This document shows, in pieces, positions 8,919 to 17,116 of a stretch of 64,000 nucleotides of DNA. The stretch covers positions 411,443 to 475,442 of the forward strand of contig NZ_LMNF01000003.1 in the NCBI RefSeq assembly GCF_001422485.1. The letters are read 5' to 3'. The position numbers and the translations under genes are program-made. Origin of the DNA: Agreia sp. Leaf283 (GTDB lineage: Bacteria > Actinomycetota > Actinomycetes > Actinomycetales > Microbacteriaceae). Within the stretch, counting starts at the first letter, position 1, and each line of letters starts with the position of its first letter. The notes under the pieces are model-generated. The model saw only the letters and a program-made list of their open reading frames with translations. It made no database searches and was not told where the DNA came from.

Positions 8919-9937
8919 CGTTGTCTCCCGACGAGCAGCCGCTGACTCGGCGCCAGTTGCGCGAACTCGAGCGCACCATGCCGAAGAAAGACCGGCAAGA
9001 TCCAGCAAAGGTGCAGGAAGAAGCCGCACGACGCGCCGCCGACACCGATTCGGCCGAGGCGCCCGCTGTTGCGAGCCCTGACGCCGCGCCTGCGGCCGAA
9101 GCCACCCAGACATCCGATGCGACCGAGGTCGTCGAAGACGCTGTCGTCGTCGACGAGCCTTCCGAGACGGTGCCGGCAGACGAGGGCGACGACGCTCCGC
9201 AGACGCCTTCTCCCGTCGGAGCCCGCGGCGCATCCGACCCGATCTCGAGCTTCGCGCCCGAGGCGGCAGAGCAGCAGCCCATCGTCGAAGAGCTCGTCAT
9301 TGACGAACCGCGTATCGATGACCCACGTACCGACGACCCGCGTACCGACGACGTGCCGATCGACGACGATCCCGATGACGGCGACTCCGTCACCGAGATC
9401 ACGGTCGAATCGCTCTCGAGCGGCCCCATTCTCGCGCCGATCTTCCAGCCGCCGGCCGTCGTTCCCGACGAGCAGGCTCCCGCAAAGGTCGACGACGCCG
9501 ACGCATCGTTCGACGACCTCATCTCGTCGCGCACCGTCGGCTCGACCAATTCGTCGCAGACCAGCGCACTCGTGCTGCCGGCCGTTCCGAGCAGCATGGA
9601 CATGGGCACGGCGCTCGACGAGACCGGTGAGGTCATCATCACCGGATCTATCGACCTGCCGTCGAGCATGGGCGCCAGCGGCGCTCCCGCAGCGGGCATC
9701 GAGTCGAAAGACCTCGACGCCCTCCTCGAGGTCGGCGAGACAGAGCAGAGCGGCGACGACGTCGCGCCTGTCAGCGCCAGCCGAGCCGTGAGCACGGGCG
9801 CATCCAACAACGCCCTCGTCGCTCCTCCCAAGCGGGGCAGGGCCAACGTGCCCGTCGTCCTCGCGATCACCGCGGGTGTACTCGCGATCGGCGTCGTGGG
9901 CCTTCTGCTCGCCGCCTTCGTCTTCAGGATCTTCTAA
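8915..9937 (+). CDS. Acidic, disordered protein with C-terminal membrane anchor
   Basis: 340 residues. A short basic head ([20 protein letters not shown]) precedes a long Asp/Glu/Ala/Pro-rich region that looks disordered and includes near-repeats of DDPRTDD around residues 130-145. A single C-terminal helix ([26 protein letters not shown], about 313-338) should anchor it with the long tail in the cytoplasm. It overlaps nadD by four bases and is followed closely by rsfS. No catalytic domain is visible and no function is proposed. Confidence 0.75.
   Translation: MTLSPDEQPLTRRQLRELERTMPKKDRQDPAKVQEEAARRAADTDSAEAPAVASPDAAPAAEATQTSDATEVVEDAVVVDEPSETVPADEGDDAPQTPSPVGARGASDPISSFAPEAAEQQPIVEELVIDEPRIDDPRTDDPRTDDVPIDDDPDDGDSVTEITVESLSSGPILAPIFQPPAVVPDEQAPAKVDDADASFDDLISSRTVGSTNSSQTSALVLPAVPSSMDMGTALDETGEVIITGSIDLPSSMGASGAPAAGIESKDLDALLEVGETEQSGDDVAPVSASRAVSTGASNNALVAPPKRGRANVPVVLAITAGVLAIGVVGLLLAAFVFRIF
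9301..9366 (+). repeat. Short tandem repeat inside the acidic protein gene
   Basis: The DNA repeats a 15-base unit close to GACGACCCGCGTACC with small changes, encoding [13 protein letters not shown]. The unit is a multiple of three, so copy-number changes would keep the frame. It may mark a hypervariable disordered segment. Confidence 0.5.
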
Positions 9938-9943
9938 ATTCAA

Positions 9944-10321
9944 TTGACAGCCTCAGCACGCTCCATCGAGCTCACCCAGATCGCGGCCTCGGCCGCAGAT
10001 TCGAAGCAGGCATCCGATCTCGTTGCCCTCGACGTCTCCGGTCCGCTTCCCCTTGCCGACGTCTTCTTCTTGGCCTCAGGCCGCAACGAGCGCAATGTCG
10101 TGGCTATCGGTGAGGAGATCATCGACCGACTCGCCGAGCAGGGCGTCAAGATCCTGCGCCGCGAGGGCCTCTCCGAGGGTCGCTGGGCCCTCCTCGATTT
10201 CGGCGACCTGGTGGTGCACGTCTTCCACGAGGAGGACCGCATGTACTACTCGCTCGAGCGCCTCTGGAAGGACTGCCCGGTCGTTCCGATCGAGGTCGCC
10301 TCGACGGAGGCCAGCGCCTGA
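9944..10321 (+). CDS. rsfS: Ribosome silencing factor RsfS
   Basis: 125 residues of the Iojap/RsfS family, which binds L14 on the 50S subunit and blocks joining of the subunits when nutrients run out. Typical segments are DLVALDVSGPLPLADVFFLASGRNERNV, REGLSEGRWALLDFGDLVVHVF and YSLERLWKDCP. The start appears to be TTG at 9944: no ATG or GTG gives the conserved N-terminus and the Shine-Dalgarno is poor, so translation may be coupled to the upstream gene. Confidence 0.95.
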   Translation: MTASARSIELTQIAASAADSKQASDLVALDVSGPLPLADVFFLASGRNERNVVAIGEEIIDRLAEQGVKILRREGLSEGRWALLDFGDLVVHVFHEEDRMYYSLERLWKDCPVVPIEVASTEASA

Positions 10322-10427
10322 GCGTGACGACACTCCGATCGCATCTCGATTTTTCTTGAGCGGGATCTGTGTTGTAAGCTAGGCAAGTTGTTTCGGCCCG
10401 GGTGAAAGCCCAGGCGGAGACATGAAC

Positions 10428-10503
<76 letters not shown>

Positions 10504-10520
10504 TCAGAGAAATTCAGAAC

Positions 10521-10555
10521 AAAAAGGAACCGCCTGACAAGGCGGTTCCTTTTTC
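10521..10555 (+). terminator. Rho-independent terminator of tRNA-Ala
   Basis: AAGGAACCGCC pairs with GGCGGTTCCTT around a TGACAA loop, flanked by A5 and T5 runs. It is a strong, near-symmetrical terminator 18 bases after the tRNA and would also work on the opposite strand, for the minus-strand genes that end at 10638. Confidence 0.93.
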
Positions 10556-10637
10556 TTTGCGAGGTAGACGCTCTCTGTTTTTTTGGCGGCGATGAGGAAG
10601 CCTGCCGATGCGCCGGCGTAATGCGCCGCAGATCGGA

Positions 10638-11528
10638 TCAGGGCTGATACAGGGTCGCCGCACCACCGCGAACCCCCGGTTGCACCTGGAAGATTGCCCC
10701 TGCGAGAGGGTGTGCCGTGCAGTCGTCGGGGGAGTAGTCCTCACGCGACGTCGTAAGGAAGAGCGTGTCTCGATCCGGTCCGCCGAAGGCCACGCTGGAG
10801 ACCTGCGGGGCATCGACATGGACGATGCCGATCAGCTCGCCAGAGGGGTCGTAGCGGTGTACGGCTGACGCTCCCCACATCGCCACCCACAGCGCACCCT
10901 CGTCATCGATCGTCATACCGTCCGGGCTTCCGGGATGGCCAGAGAGATCGATCGAGCCGTCGTGCCGGAGAGCGGATCCCTTCGCGAGGTACCGGTCGAT
11001 CCGGCGGGTCGGTGTGTCGACGTAATACATCGTGGTCCCGTCGGACGACCACGCCAGCCCATTGGAGATCGTGACCCCGGAGATCACTTCGGAGACCGCG
11101 CCACGGTCGAGCACGTAGAGGGAGCCGGCCCCGTGGCGCTTGTCCATAGCCATCGTGCCGAACCAGAACCGGCCGGACGGATCAACCTTGCCGTCGTTCA
11201 TGCGTCGATGCACGCCATCTGCGGGGAGGACATCGACGAGAGCGGAAACCTCGCCCTGGAAAGAGAGCAACCACAGGCCGTCTGCGGCCGCGACCATCCA
11301 GCCTCCGCGGACGTCGCCGACGACCGCGCCCACGGGGCCGTCGAACGCGACAGGGGGATGGAGCAGGTAGCCTTCCTCGCGAGGGGTGGCCGAGCGCACG
11401 AGCTTCGCATACTGGTCGACCCACAGCAACGTGCCGCTGCGCGTGTCCCAGAGAGGTCCCTCGGCATGGTGCGAGACCGGCGGGATGCAGACGACCGCCT
11501 CCCAACGTGCGGGAACGGAGGGCTTCAT
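10638..11528 (-). CDS. SMP-30/gluconolactonase family protein (sugar lactone hydrolase)
   Basis: 296 residues forming a six-bladed propeller of the SMP-30 family, which hydrolyses sugar lactones using one divalent metal. Metal-site residues are recognisable: Glu in HHAEGPLWD near the N-terminus, Asn in RRMNDGKVDPSGRFWFGTM, Asn in TISNGLAW and Asp in GSPDGMTID. There is no signal peptide, so it should be cytoplasmic. Its start overlaps the GntR stop by ATGA, making it the last gene of an SDR-GntR-lactonase operon. A likely role is opening the lactone made by the SDR; the exact sugar is unknown. Confidence 0.88.
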   Translation of the reverse strand: MKPSVPARWEAVVCIPPVSHHAEGPLWDTRSGTLLWVDQYAKLVRSATPREEGYLLHPPVAFDGPVGAVVGDVRGGWMVAAADGLWLLSFQGEVSALVDVLPADGVHRRMNDGKVDPSGRFWFGTMAMDKRHGAGSLYVLDRGAVSEVISGVTISNGLAWSSDGTTMYYVDTPTRRIDRYLAKGSALRHDGSIDLSGHPGSPDGMTIDDEGALWVAMWGASAVHRYDPSGELIGIVHVDAPQVSSVAFGGPDRDTLFLTTSREDYSPDDCTAHPLAGAIFQVQPGVRGGAATLYQP

Positions 11529-12256
11529 GATTCGTTATCCGCCGTTGCCGAGGCCGCCTCGCCTGTTCGCTCTGCCTTCTCCCCGAGGCGATCGCGGGTC
11601 TGATCGACGAGCACACGGGTGAGGGCGACCGCGGCGGCGGCGTCGCGAGAAGCGAGAGCGTCGGCGAGCTGTACATGGATTGCCAGTGCCCGCTCTCCTT
11701 CTTCGTCGAAGACGGGCACGCTCCCTGAGTACCGCAGCCGCAGGGCGGCGAGCACGGTGTCGGAGAGCTGGGCGAGGACGGAGCTCGACGCCGCCGTGAC
11801 GAGCGCCGAATGGAAGTCCAGGTCGGCTCGCGTGAATTCGGCGACGCGCCGATCGCGGTAGGCCACGGTCATCTCCTCAGCAGCCCGCACGACCGCGCTC
11901 AGCTGTTCTTCAGTGCCCTGGCCTGCGGCGAGCTCTGCGGCGGCCGGCTCGATGATCGAGCGCAACTGCATGAGCTCGCGGAGTTGCACCTGCGCGTCAT
12001 CGGCGTGCGAACGCCAGGCGATGATTCGGGGGTCGAGAAGATGCCACTGCTCGCGGCCGAGTACGGTGATCCCCACTCGCTGGCGCGCGACGATCATCCC
12101 CAGCGTCTCGAGTATGCGCAGAGCCTCTCGGATGACGGACCGCGAGACTCCGTGATCGCGGGTAAGCGCCTCGATGTTGAGTACCGTCCCTTCCCGCAGC
12201 GCGCCGCTGACGATGGCGGTGCCGATGGTATCGACGAGGGAGCGTTGATGGGTCAT
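11525..12256 (-). CDS. GntR family transcriptional regulator, FadR-type (FCD domain)
   Basis: 243 residues. An N-terminal winged helix (about 5-70, with GVSRSVIREALRILETLGMI) is followed by an all-helical FCD ligand domain (about 90-215) with the acidic/His metal-binding pattern (DLDFHSALV). It is linked by ATGA overlaps to the SDR upstream and the lactonase downstream. It probably represses this operon in response to a sugar acid or lactone, which is the usual ligand type for neighbours of this kind. A palindrome at 13046-13062 is a candidate site. Confidence 0.88.
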   Translation of the reverse strand: MTHQRSLVDTIGTAIVSGALREGTVLNIEALTRDHGVSRSVIREALRILETLGMIVARQRVGITVLGREQWHLLDPRIIAWRSHADDAQVQLRELMQLRSIIEPAAAELAAGQGTEEQLSAVVRAAEEMTVAYRDRRVAEFTRADLDFHSALVTAASSSVLAQLSDTVLAALRLRYSGSVPVFDEEGERALAIHVQLADALASRDAAAAVALTRVLVDQTRDRLGEKAERTGEAASATADNES

Positions 12257-13026
12257 GAGACGGGTGGAGCTATACCCTCGTATGCGCGCTGCGGGAGCTG
12301 CGTGGCGAGCTTGCCACCGCTCACGTCGACAAGAGTCCCCGTGATGTAGTCGGCGGCGTCGCTCGCGAGGAACACGAGCAGGTCTGCGATGTTGTCCGCG
12401 GTACCCCAGCGGCGGAGCGTCAGCGTGTCGAGCAGTCGGTCCTGAGCCGCCGGGGGCATCGCATCGAATCCGTTCATCGCGCTGGGAACCATGCCGGGAG
12501 CATACGCGTTGACCGTGACGCCCCACGGCCCCAGCTCGCCGGCGAGTACCCGCGTGAACTGCACGACGGCCGCCTTGGATGCGCCATAGGCGGCGGCTCC
12601 CACCGACGGCACGATCGCCGCGAACGAAGCTGCGTTCAGGATGCGTCCGTGACCGGACGCCTTCACATGGGGCAGCACCGCTTGCGACATCAGGAAGACA
12701 CCGGCGACGTTGACGTCGAAGCATCGACGCCAGGCGGCCAGGTCGAGATCCTCCACGCGGCCCTCGACGTTGATCCCCGCATTGTTGACCAGCACGTCGA
12801 TGCCGCCGAACCGCTCCACGATGCGATCGACCCCGTTGCTGACCGATGCAGGATCGGTCACATCGCCTTCGATCTGAAAGACGGCGTCGACGGGGTCCTC
12901 CGGGAAAGCGACATCGAACGCTGCCACGTGCGCGCCCTCGTGCACGAAGCGCTCCGTCAGAGCCCGTCCGATGCCCCGGCCTCCACCCGTCACCAGAACC
13001 ACCCGATCTGTGAGATCCACCAGCAT
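12253..13026 (-). CDS. SDR family oxidoreductase
   Basis: 257 residues, a classical short-chain dehydrogenase. The Rossmann motif TGGGRGIG is near residue 14, NNAG is in the middle, the catalytic Ser is in NAASF, and the YGASK Tyr-Lys pair lies 13 residues later. Asp after the second strand (FDVAF) suggests a preference for NAD. It is the first gene of the minus-strand operon with GntR and SMP-30, so oxidation of a sugar to its lactone is a reasonable role. The stop overlaps the GntR start (ATGA). Confidence 0.88.
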   Translation of the reverse strand: MLVDLTDRVVLVTGGGRGIGRALTERFVHEGAHVAAFDVAFPEDPVDAVFQIEGDVTDPASVSNGVDRIVERFGGIDVLVNNAGINVEGRVEDLDLAAWRRCFDVNVAGVFLMSQAVLPHVKASGHGRILNAASFAAIVPSVGAAAYGASKAAVVQFTRVLAGELGPWGVTVNAYAPGMVPSAMNGFDAMPPAAQDRLLDTLTLRRWGTADNIADLLVFLASDAADYITGTLVDVSGGKLATQLPQRAYEGIAPPVS

Positions 13027-13045
13027 GCAACACTCCCGCCAACCG

Positions 13046-13062
13046 TAATAGTCTGCTTATTA
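13046..13062. promoter_or_regulatory. Candidate GntR operator between divergent SDR genes
   Basis: The inverted repeat TAATA-N7-TATTA lies midway between the starts at 13026 (minus) and 13071 (plus). This 44-base AT-rich spacer must hold both promoters, so one bound regulator could control both directions. The assignment to the neighbouring GntR protein is inferred from position. Confidence 0.4.
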
Positions 13063-13070
13063 TAGATCTC

Positions 13071-13805
13071 ATGAATTCGGATACGCGAGTCGCCTGGGTG
13101 ACAGGAGCCGGAAGCGGAGTGGGGCGCGCCTGCGCGACGGCTTTGGCGGAGCAGGGATGGACTGTGGCCCTTTCGGGGCGCAGGGCGCCAGAACTGGCGG
13201 AGACGGCGGGTCTTGTCCGCGCGGCGGGCGGTACGCCCATCGAGGTGCCGTTCGACGTCGCCGCTGACGATGCCCGCGACCTCGTCGAGTCAATAGCCGC
13301 AGCGACCGGCACAGATCGTCTGGACGCGGTGATCCTGTGCGCCGGTTCGAACACCCCTCGGCGGTCGTGGTCGGATCAGTCGATGGCGGAATTCGCGGCC
13401 GTCGTGCAGACCAATCTCCTCGGTGTCGTCCGGAGCACTGACGCTGCGCTGCCGGGGCTGCGTTCTGCATCGGGAGTGCTGGTGGTCGTGTCATCGATCG
13501 CGGGCTGGCGTCCATCTCCCGGTGCGGGAGTCGCCTACAGTGCGAGCAAGGCGGCTCTTGCTCCGGTCGTCCGCACCATCAACGACCAGGAAGCCGACTC
13601 AGGAGTGCGGGCGACTCTGCTCTGCCCCGGAGACATCGACAGCGATTTTCTGAGCCAGCGACCCGTGGTCCCTGGCGCAGCGGCCCGCTCGGCGATGCTC
13701 GCGCCCTCGGATGTCGCCCGCTCGGCGATGTTCGCGATCGATGCTCCCCGTCACGTGCGGATCGACGAGCTCGTGATCTCCCCGCTGTCCCAGCGCTCCT
13801 TCTGA
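13071..13805 (+). CDS. SDR family oxidoreductase
   Basis: 244 residues with TGAGSGVG at the nucleotide site and the catalytic Ser (VVSSIAG) and Tyr-Lys (YSASK). SGRRAPEL after the second strand suggests NADP use. It is divergent from the SDR-GntR-lactonase operon and lies 33 bases ahead of the GH42 gene, so it probably acts in the same sugar pathway. It is diverged from the SDRs at 12253 and 23725, so these are not recent duplicates. The substrate cannot be named. Confidence 0.85.
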   Translation: MNSDTRVAWVTGAGSGVGRACATALAEQGWTVALSGRRAPELAETAGLVRAAGGTPIEVPFDVAADDARDLVESIAAATGTDRLDAVILCAGSNTPRRSWSDQSMAEFAAVVQTNLLGVVRSTDAALPGLRSASGVLVVVSSIAGWRPSPGAGVAYSASKAALAPVVRTINDQEADSGVRATLLCPGDIDSDFLSQRPVVPGAAARSAMLAPSDVARSAMFAIDAPRHVRIDELVISPLSQRSF

Positions 13806-13838
13806 CCGCGCTACCGAAAAGACGAACGAAAGGCTCCT

Positions 13839-15857
13839 GTGGAACATCGATGGCTCCGCTCCGGCGAAGAACACACAAAGCGCATCTCGTTCGGCGCCGA
13901 CTACAACCCTGATCAGTGGCCGCGCGAAGTCTGGGCCGAAGACATCCGGTTGATGCAGGAGGCCGAGGTCGACGTCGTCTCGGTCGCCATCTTCTCGTGG
14001 GCGAAGATCCAGCCGGCCCCTGATCGGTGGGACTTCGAATGGCTCGACGAGATCATCGACATGCTCCACGCCGGCGGCATCGGAGTGGATCTCGCGACGG
14101 CCACAGCCTCTCCGCCGCCCTGGCTCACGCTGGCCCACCCGGAGATTCTTCCGGTCACGGTCGACGGACGGATCCTCTCGCCCGGCGGCAGACAGCATTG
14201 GCGCCCCACATCGGCCGTGTTCCGAGCGCACGCACTCGAGCTCGTGGAGCGCATGGCCGAGCGGTACCGCGATCATCCCGCCATCGTCGCGTGGCACGTC
14301 AGCAACGAGCTCGGATGTCACAACGCCTGGGACCACTCCGACGAGGCGACGCACGCGTTCCGCCGGTGGCTCGAACTCCGATACACCGACATCGACGGGC
14401 TCAACGAGGCGTGGGGGACGGCGTTCTGGTCGCAGCGCTACACCTCGTTCGAGGAGGTGCTCACTCCACGTCTCGTGGCGGCCATCCCGAACCCGACCCA
14501 GCGCCTGGACTTCCTGCGCTTCTCCTCCGACGCTCTGAAGGAGTACCTCATCGCCGAGCGCGACGTGCTGCGGCGCGTCACCCCCGACATCCCTGTCACG
14601 ACGAACTTCATGATCATGGAGGGCAAGAACCACGCCGCGTATGACGACTGGGCGCGGGAGGTCGATTTCGTCTCGAACGATCACTACCGCTTCGCCGGAG
14701 ACCAATCCTTCGACGAATTGGCCTTCTCGGCGGCTCTCACGTCGGGCGTCGCCCAGGGATCGCCCTGGTTCCTTATGGAGCACTCGACCAGCGCCGTCAA
14801 CTGGCAACCCGTGAATCAGCCGAAGCTGCCGGGGGAGATGTCGCGGGACGCGCTCACCCACGTCGCCTATGGCGCCGACGCGGTGTGCTACTTCCAGTGG
14901 CGGCAGTCCCTCGCCGGTGCGGAGAAGTTCCACTCCGCCATGGTTCCCCACGCCGGCGCCGACAGCGAACTGTTCCGGGATGTCGTGCAGCTCGGCAGGC
15001 GGCTGCGTCGACTGGGCGAGGTGGCCGGGAGTCGGCGCGAGGCGGCGCCGGTCGCCATTCTGTTCGACTGGGACTCCTGGTGGGCGAGTGAGCTGGAGTC
15101 GCATCCCAGCACTCTGCTGCGATATCGCCGCGACGCCCTCGACTGGTGGCGTGCGCTCGCAGACGCGGGCATCCGCGTGGACGTCGTCGCGCCGGGTACC
15201 GACCTGACCCCGTACGTCGTCGTCGTCGCACCGATGCTCTACCTCGTCCCTGAAAAGACGGTTAGCGAGTTGACCACCTACGTCGAGGGCGGCGGGAACC
15301 TCATCACCACGTACTTCTCAGGGATTGCGGATGAGAACGATCATGTCGTTCCCGGCGGCTACCCAGGTGCGCTGCGAGAGCTCCTCGGTGTCAGGGTGGA
15401 GGAGTTCCACCCGCTTCTGGAGGGGGAGGAGGTCCTGCTGGACGGAGACGTGCGCGGTTCTCTGTGGAGCGAGGCGATCCAGCTCCGGAGCGCAGAGACG
15501 CAGGTGCTCCGCCGCTACGCGTCCGGACCTCATTCCGGTGAGCCGGCGGTGACGCGGCGCGCGGTGGGAGCGGGCAGCGCCTCCTACGTCTCGACGCGTC
15601 TCCGAGGGAGAGATGTGCTCGACGTCGCCGCCGAACTGCTCACAGTCGCCGGAGTGACCTCCGAACTCCCCGCGGAGATGATCGGCACCGTCTTCCACTC
15701 GCGGCGGACGATCGGCGGCACCGCATTCGACTTCTATGTCAATCGCACCGACGACCGAGTCGCGCTTCCCGGTGAGGAGCCGGATCTCTTCGATCAGCGG
15801 AGTATTCCTCCGCGGGGGGTCGCGGTTGTCCGTCGGTCAGGCGCCTCGCTCGGATGA
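13839..15857 (+). CDS. Beta-galactosidase, glycoside hydrolase family 42
   Basis: 672 residues, the normal GH42 length: a TIM barrel, a trimerisation domain (around 400-600) and a short beta domain. The N-terminus FGADYNPDQWP is a family hallmark. The acid/base is E157 in HVSNELGCHN and the nucleophile is E314 in FLMEHSTSAVNW. There is no signal peptide, so it cleaves imported galactosides in the cytoplasm. GAAAGG-CTCCT precedes the GTG start. It is convergent with the LacI gene. GH42 enzymes usually act on short plant or host galacto-oligosaccharides rather than lactose. Confidence 0.95.
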   Translation: MEHRWLRSGEEHTKRISFGADYNPDQWPREVWAEDIRLMQEAEVDVVSVAIFSWAKIQPAPDRWDFEWLDEIIDMLHAGGIGVDLATATASPPPWLTLAHPEILPVTVDGRILSPGGRQHWRPTSAVFRAHALELVERMAERYRDHPAIVAWHVSNELGCHNAWDHSDEATHAFRRWLELRYTDIDGLNEAWGTAFWSQRYTSFEEVLTPRLVAAIPNPTQRLDFLRFSSDALKEYLIAERDVLRRVTPDIPVTTNFMIMEGKNHAAYDDWAREVDFVSNDHYRFAGDQSFDELAFSAALTSGVAQGSPWFLMEHSTSAVNWQPVNQPKLPGEMSRDALTHVAYGADAVCYFQWRQSLAGAEKFHSAMVPHAGADSELFRDVVQLGRRLRRLGEVAGSRREAAPVAILFDWDSWWASELESHPSTLLRYRRDALDWWRALADAGIRVDVVAPGTDLTPYVVVVAPMLYLVPEKTVSELTTYVEGGGNLITTYFSGIADENDHVVPGGYPGALRELLGVRVEEFHPLLEGEEVLLDGDVRGSLWSEAIQLRSAETQVLRRYASGPHSGEPAVTRRAVGAGSASYVSTRLRGRDVLDVAAELLTVAGVTSELPAEMIGTVFHSRRTIGGTAFDFYVNRTDDRVALPGEEPDLFDQRSIPPRGVAVVRRSGASLG

Positions 15858-15867
15858 CGGCGGGCGC

Positions 15868-16929
15868 TCAGCTGTTCGCCTGCGGGGCGACCTTGGATGC
15901 GCTGGAACGGCGGATGCGCAACTCCGGTGCGAAGGTGTGCGTGACGGCCTCAGAGCGTCCGAGTATACGCTCGAGGAGTAGTCGAGCTGCATCGGCTCCC
16001 ATCTCCTCGCCTGACTGGTCGACAGTGCTCAGGCCCAGCAGCGGGTGATCGGCGAGGGGTACGTCGTCGTAGCCGACGATGGCGACGTCGTCAGGTGACA
16101 GACCCAGCTCGGCGCTGACTCTCATCGTCGTCAGCGCGATCGCATCGTGTCCCGCGAAGACCGCGGTCGGCCTCGGCCGTCGCATCAACATCTCCCGTGC
16201 AGCGGAGCGTGTATCCATTCGTGCTTCATCGAGCCGCACGACATGGGGCTCCAGCCCACGAGCCAGCATCATGTCCTCGTAGACGCGCAGCCGTCGAGGG
16301 TGCGGGTCTGTACTCGGCTCCGCGAGGAGCCGCTCGTCGTTCGTGATGTGACTGATCGCGGTATGGCCCGCCCCGAGCAAGTGCTCCATGACAAGACGCG
16401 CGCCCGCCTCGTCGTCGCTGATGACCGCGTCGTAGTTGACAGGGTCGTCGTGTTGTCCGATCTGCACGAGAGGCACGCGGCGACCGAGCTGCTCCATCCA
16501 GTCCTGCGGCACCGCTGGCGCCACGGCGATGATCCCGTCGACCTGTCGATCAAGGAGGCTCTCGAGCGCTGCCGCGCCGCTCATCGAGTCGACCATCGGA
16601 GCGATGATCATCTGGTAACCGGAACGACTGACGACAGACAAGATGCCCACGAGGATACGGGTGAAGAAGCCGTTCTCAACTTGTGGCAGCTGAACGCCGA
16701 TCGTGAAGGTCGAACCGCGCATGGCACGAGCAGCGACTCTCGGCCGGTAGTTCAAGTCGTCGATCGCCGATGTCACGAGATCGTGCATGGCGCTGCTCAC
16801 ACCGTAGGCATTACGGATCACCTTCGAAACAGCTGCTCGGGACACGCCTGCGCGCTTGGCAACGTCTTCGATCGTCGCCGGCCGCGGAGTCTTGGCCCCT
16901 GGGCCAGGTGTCGAGTGGGGCTGCGTCAT
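15868..16929 (-). CDS. LacI family transcriptional regulator
   Basis: 353 residues. The N-terminal helix-turn-helix (ATIEDVAKRAGVSRAAVSKVIRNAYGVS) is followed by a hinge and a periplasmic-binding-protein-like ligand domain. The ATG at 16929 is preferred over an in-frame start at 16974, because GAAGGA sits ahead of it and because the longer form would run into the operator-like site at 16958-16973. It is divergent from the ABC importer, and tandem operators lie between them. It probably represses the importer and rhamnosidase and possibly itself. Confidence 0.93.
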   Translation of the reverse strand: MTQPHSTPGPGAKTPRPATIEDVAKRAGVSRAAVSKVIRNAYGVSSAMHDLVTSAIDDLNYRPRVAARAMRGSTFTIGVQLPQVENGFFTRILVGILSVVSRSGYQMIIAPMVDSMSGAAALESLLDRQVDGIIAVAPAVPQDWMEQLGRRVPLVQIGQHDDPVNYDAVISDDEAGARLVMEHLLGAGHTAISHITNDERLLAEPSTDPHPRRLRVYEDMMLARGLEPHVVRLDEARMDTRSAAREMLMRRPRPTAVFAGHDAIALTTMRVSAELGLSPDDVAIVGYDDVPLADHPLLGLSTVDQSGEEMGADAARLLLERILGRSEAVTHTFAPELRIRRSSASKVAPQANS

Positions 16930-16957
16930 TGAGATCCTTCGCTCGGTATCTTCCCAC

Positions 16958-16973
16958 TGTAGAACGATTGACA
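16958..16973. promoter_or_regulatory. Degenerate third copy of the LacI-type operator
   Basis: TGTAGAACGATTGACA matches the left half (TGTAGA) and the outer bases of the two perfect sites downstream. It lies 28 bases before the LacI start codon, where binding would give autoregulation. Confidence 0.35.
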
Positions 16974-17024
16974 CGAGAAAGGCGAGGGCGTACGCTCACC
17001 TCGTGGTCATTCGTCTCATACTTT

Positions 17025-17059
17025 TGTAGATCAATCTACAAAATGTAGATTGTTCTACA
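17025..17059. promoter_or_regulatory. Tandem LacI-type operators ahead of the sugar ABC operon
   Basis: Two 16-base palindromes of form TGTAGA-N4-TCTACA lie at 17025-17040 (TGTAGATCAATCTACA) and 17044-17059 (TGTAGATTGTTCTACA), 19 bases apart start to start. A possible promoter (TTGTAG at 17024, TAGATT at 17046, spacer 16) is buried in them. They lack the central CG of many LacI sites. Position makes the divergent LacI protein the likely ligand. Confidence 0.7.
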
Positions 17060-17116
17060 TCGCGATGCATGTCACCGGAGCAGTTGCTCCACTCAACCCT
17101 TACAAGGAGGTAAGCA

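Noticed and set aside
10556-10637. Weak CGGCG-TAATG-CGCCG hairpin beyond the SMP-30 stop
   Set aside because: Only 5 base pairs and no T run; the strong tRNA terminator next to it is a better stop for both strands.
11525-13354. A 609-codon minus-strand frame covering two genes
   Set aside because: Its last 243 codons are the real GntR regulator; the first part is the wrong frame of the SDR at 12253-13026.
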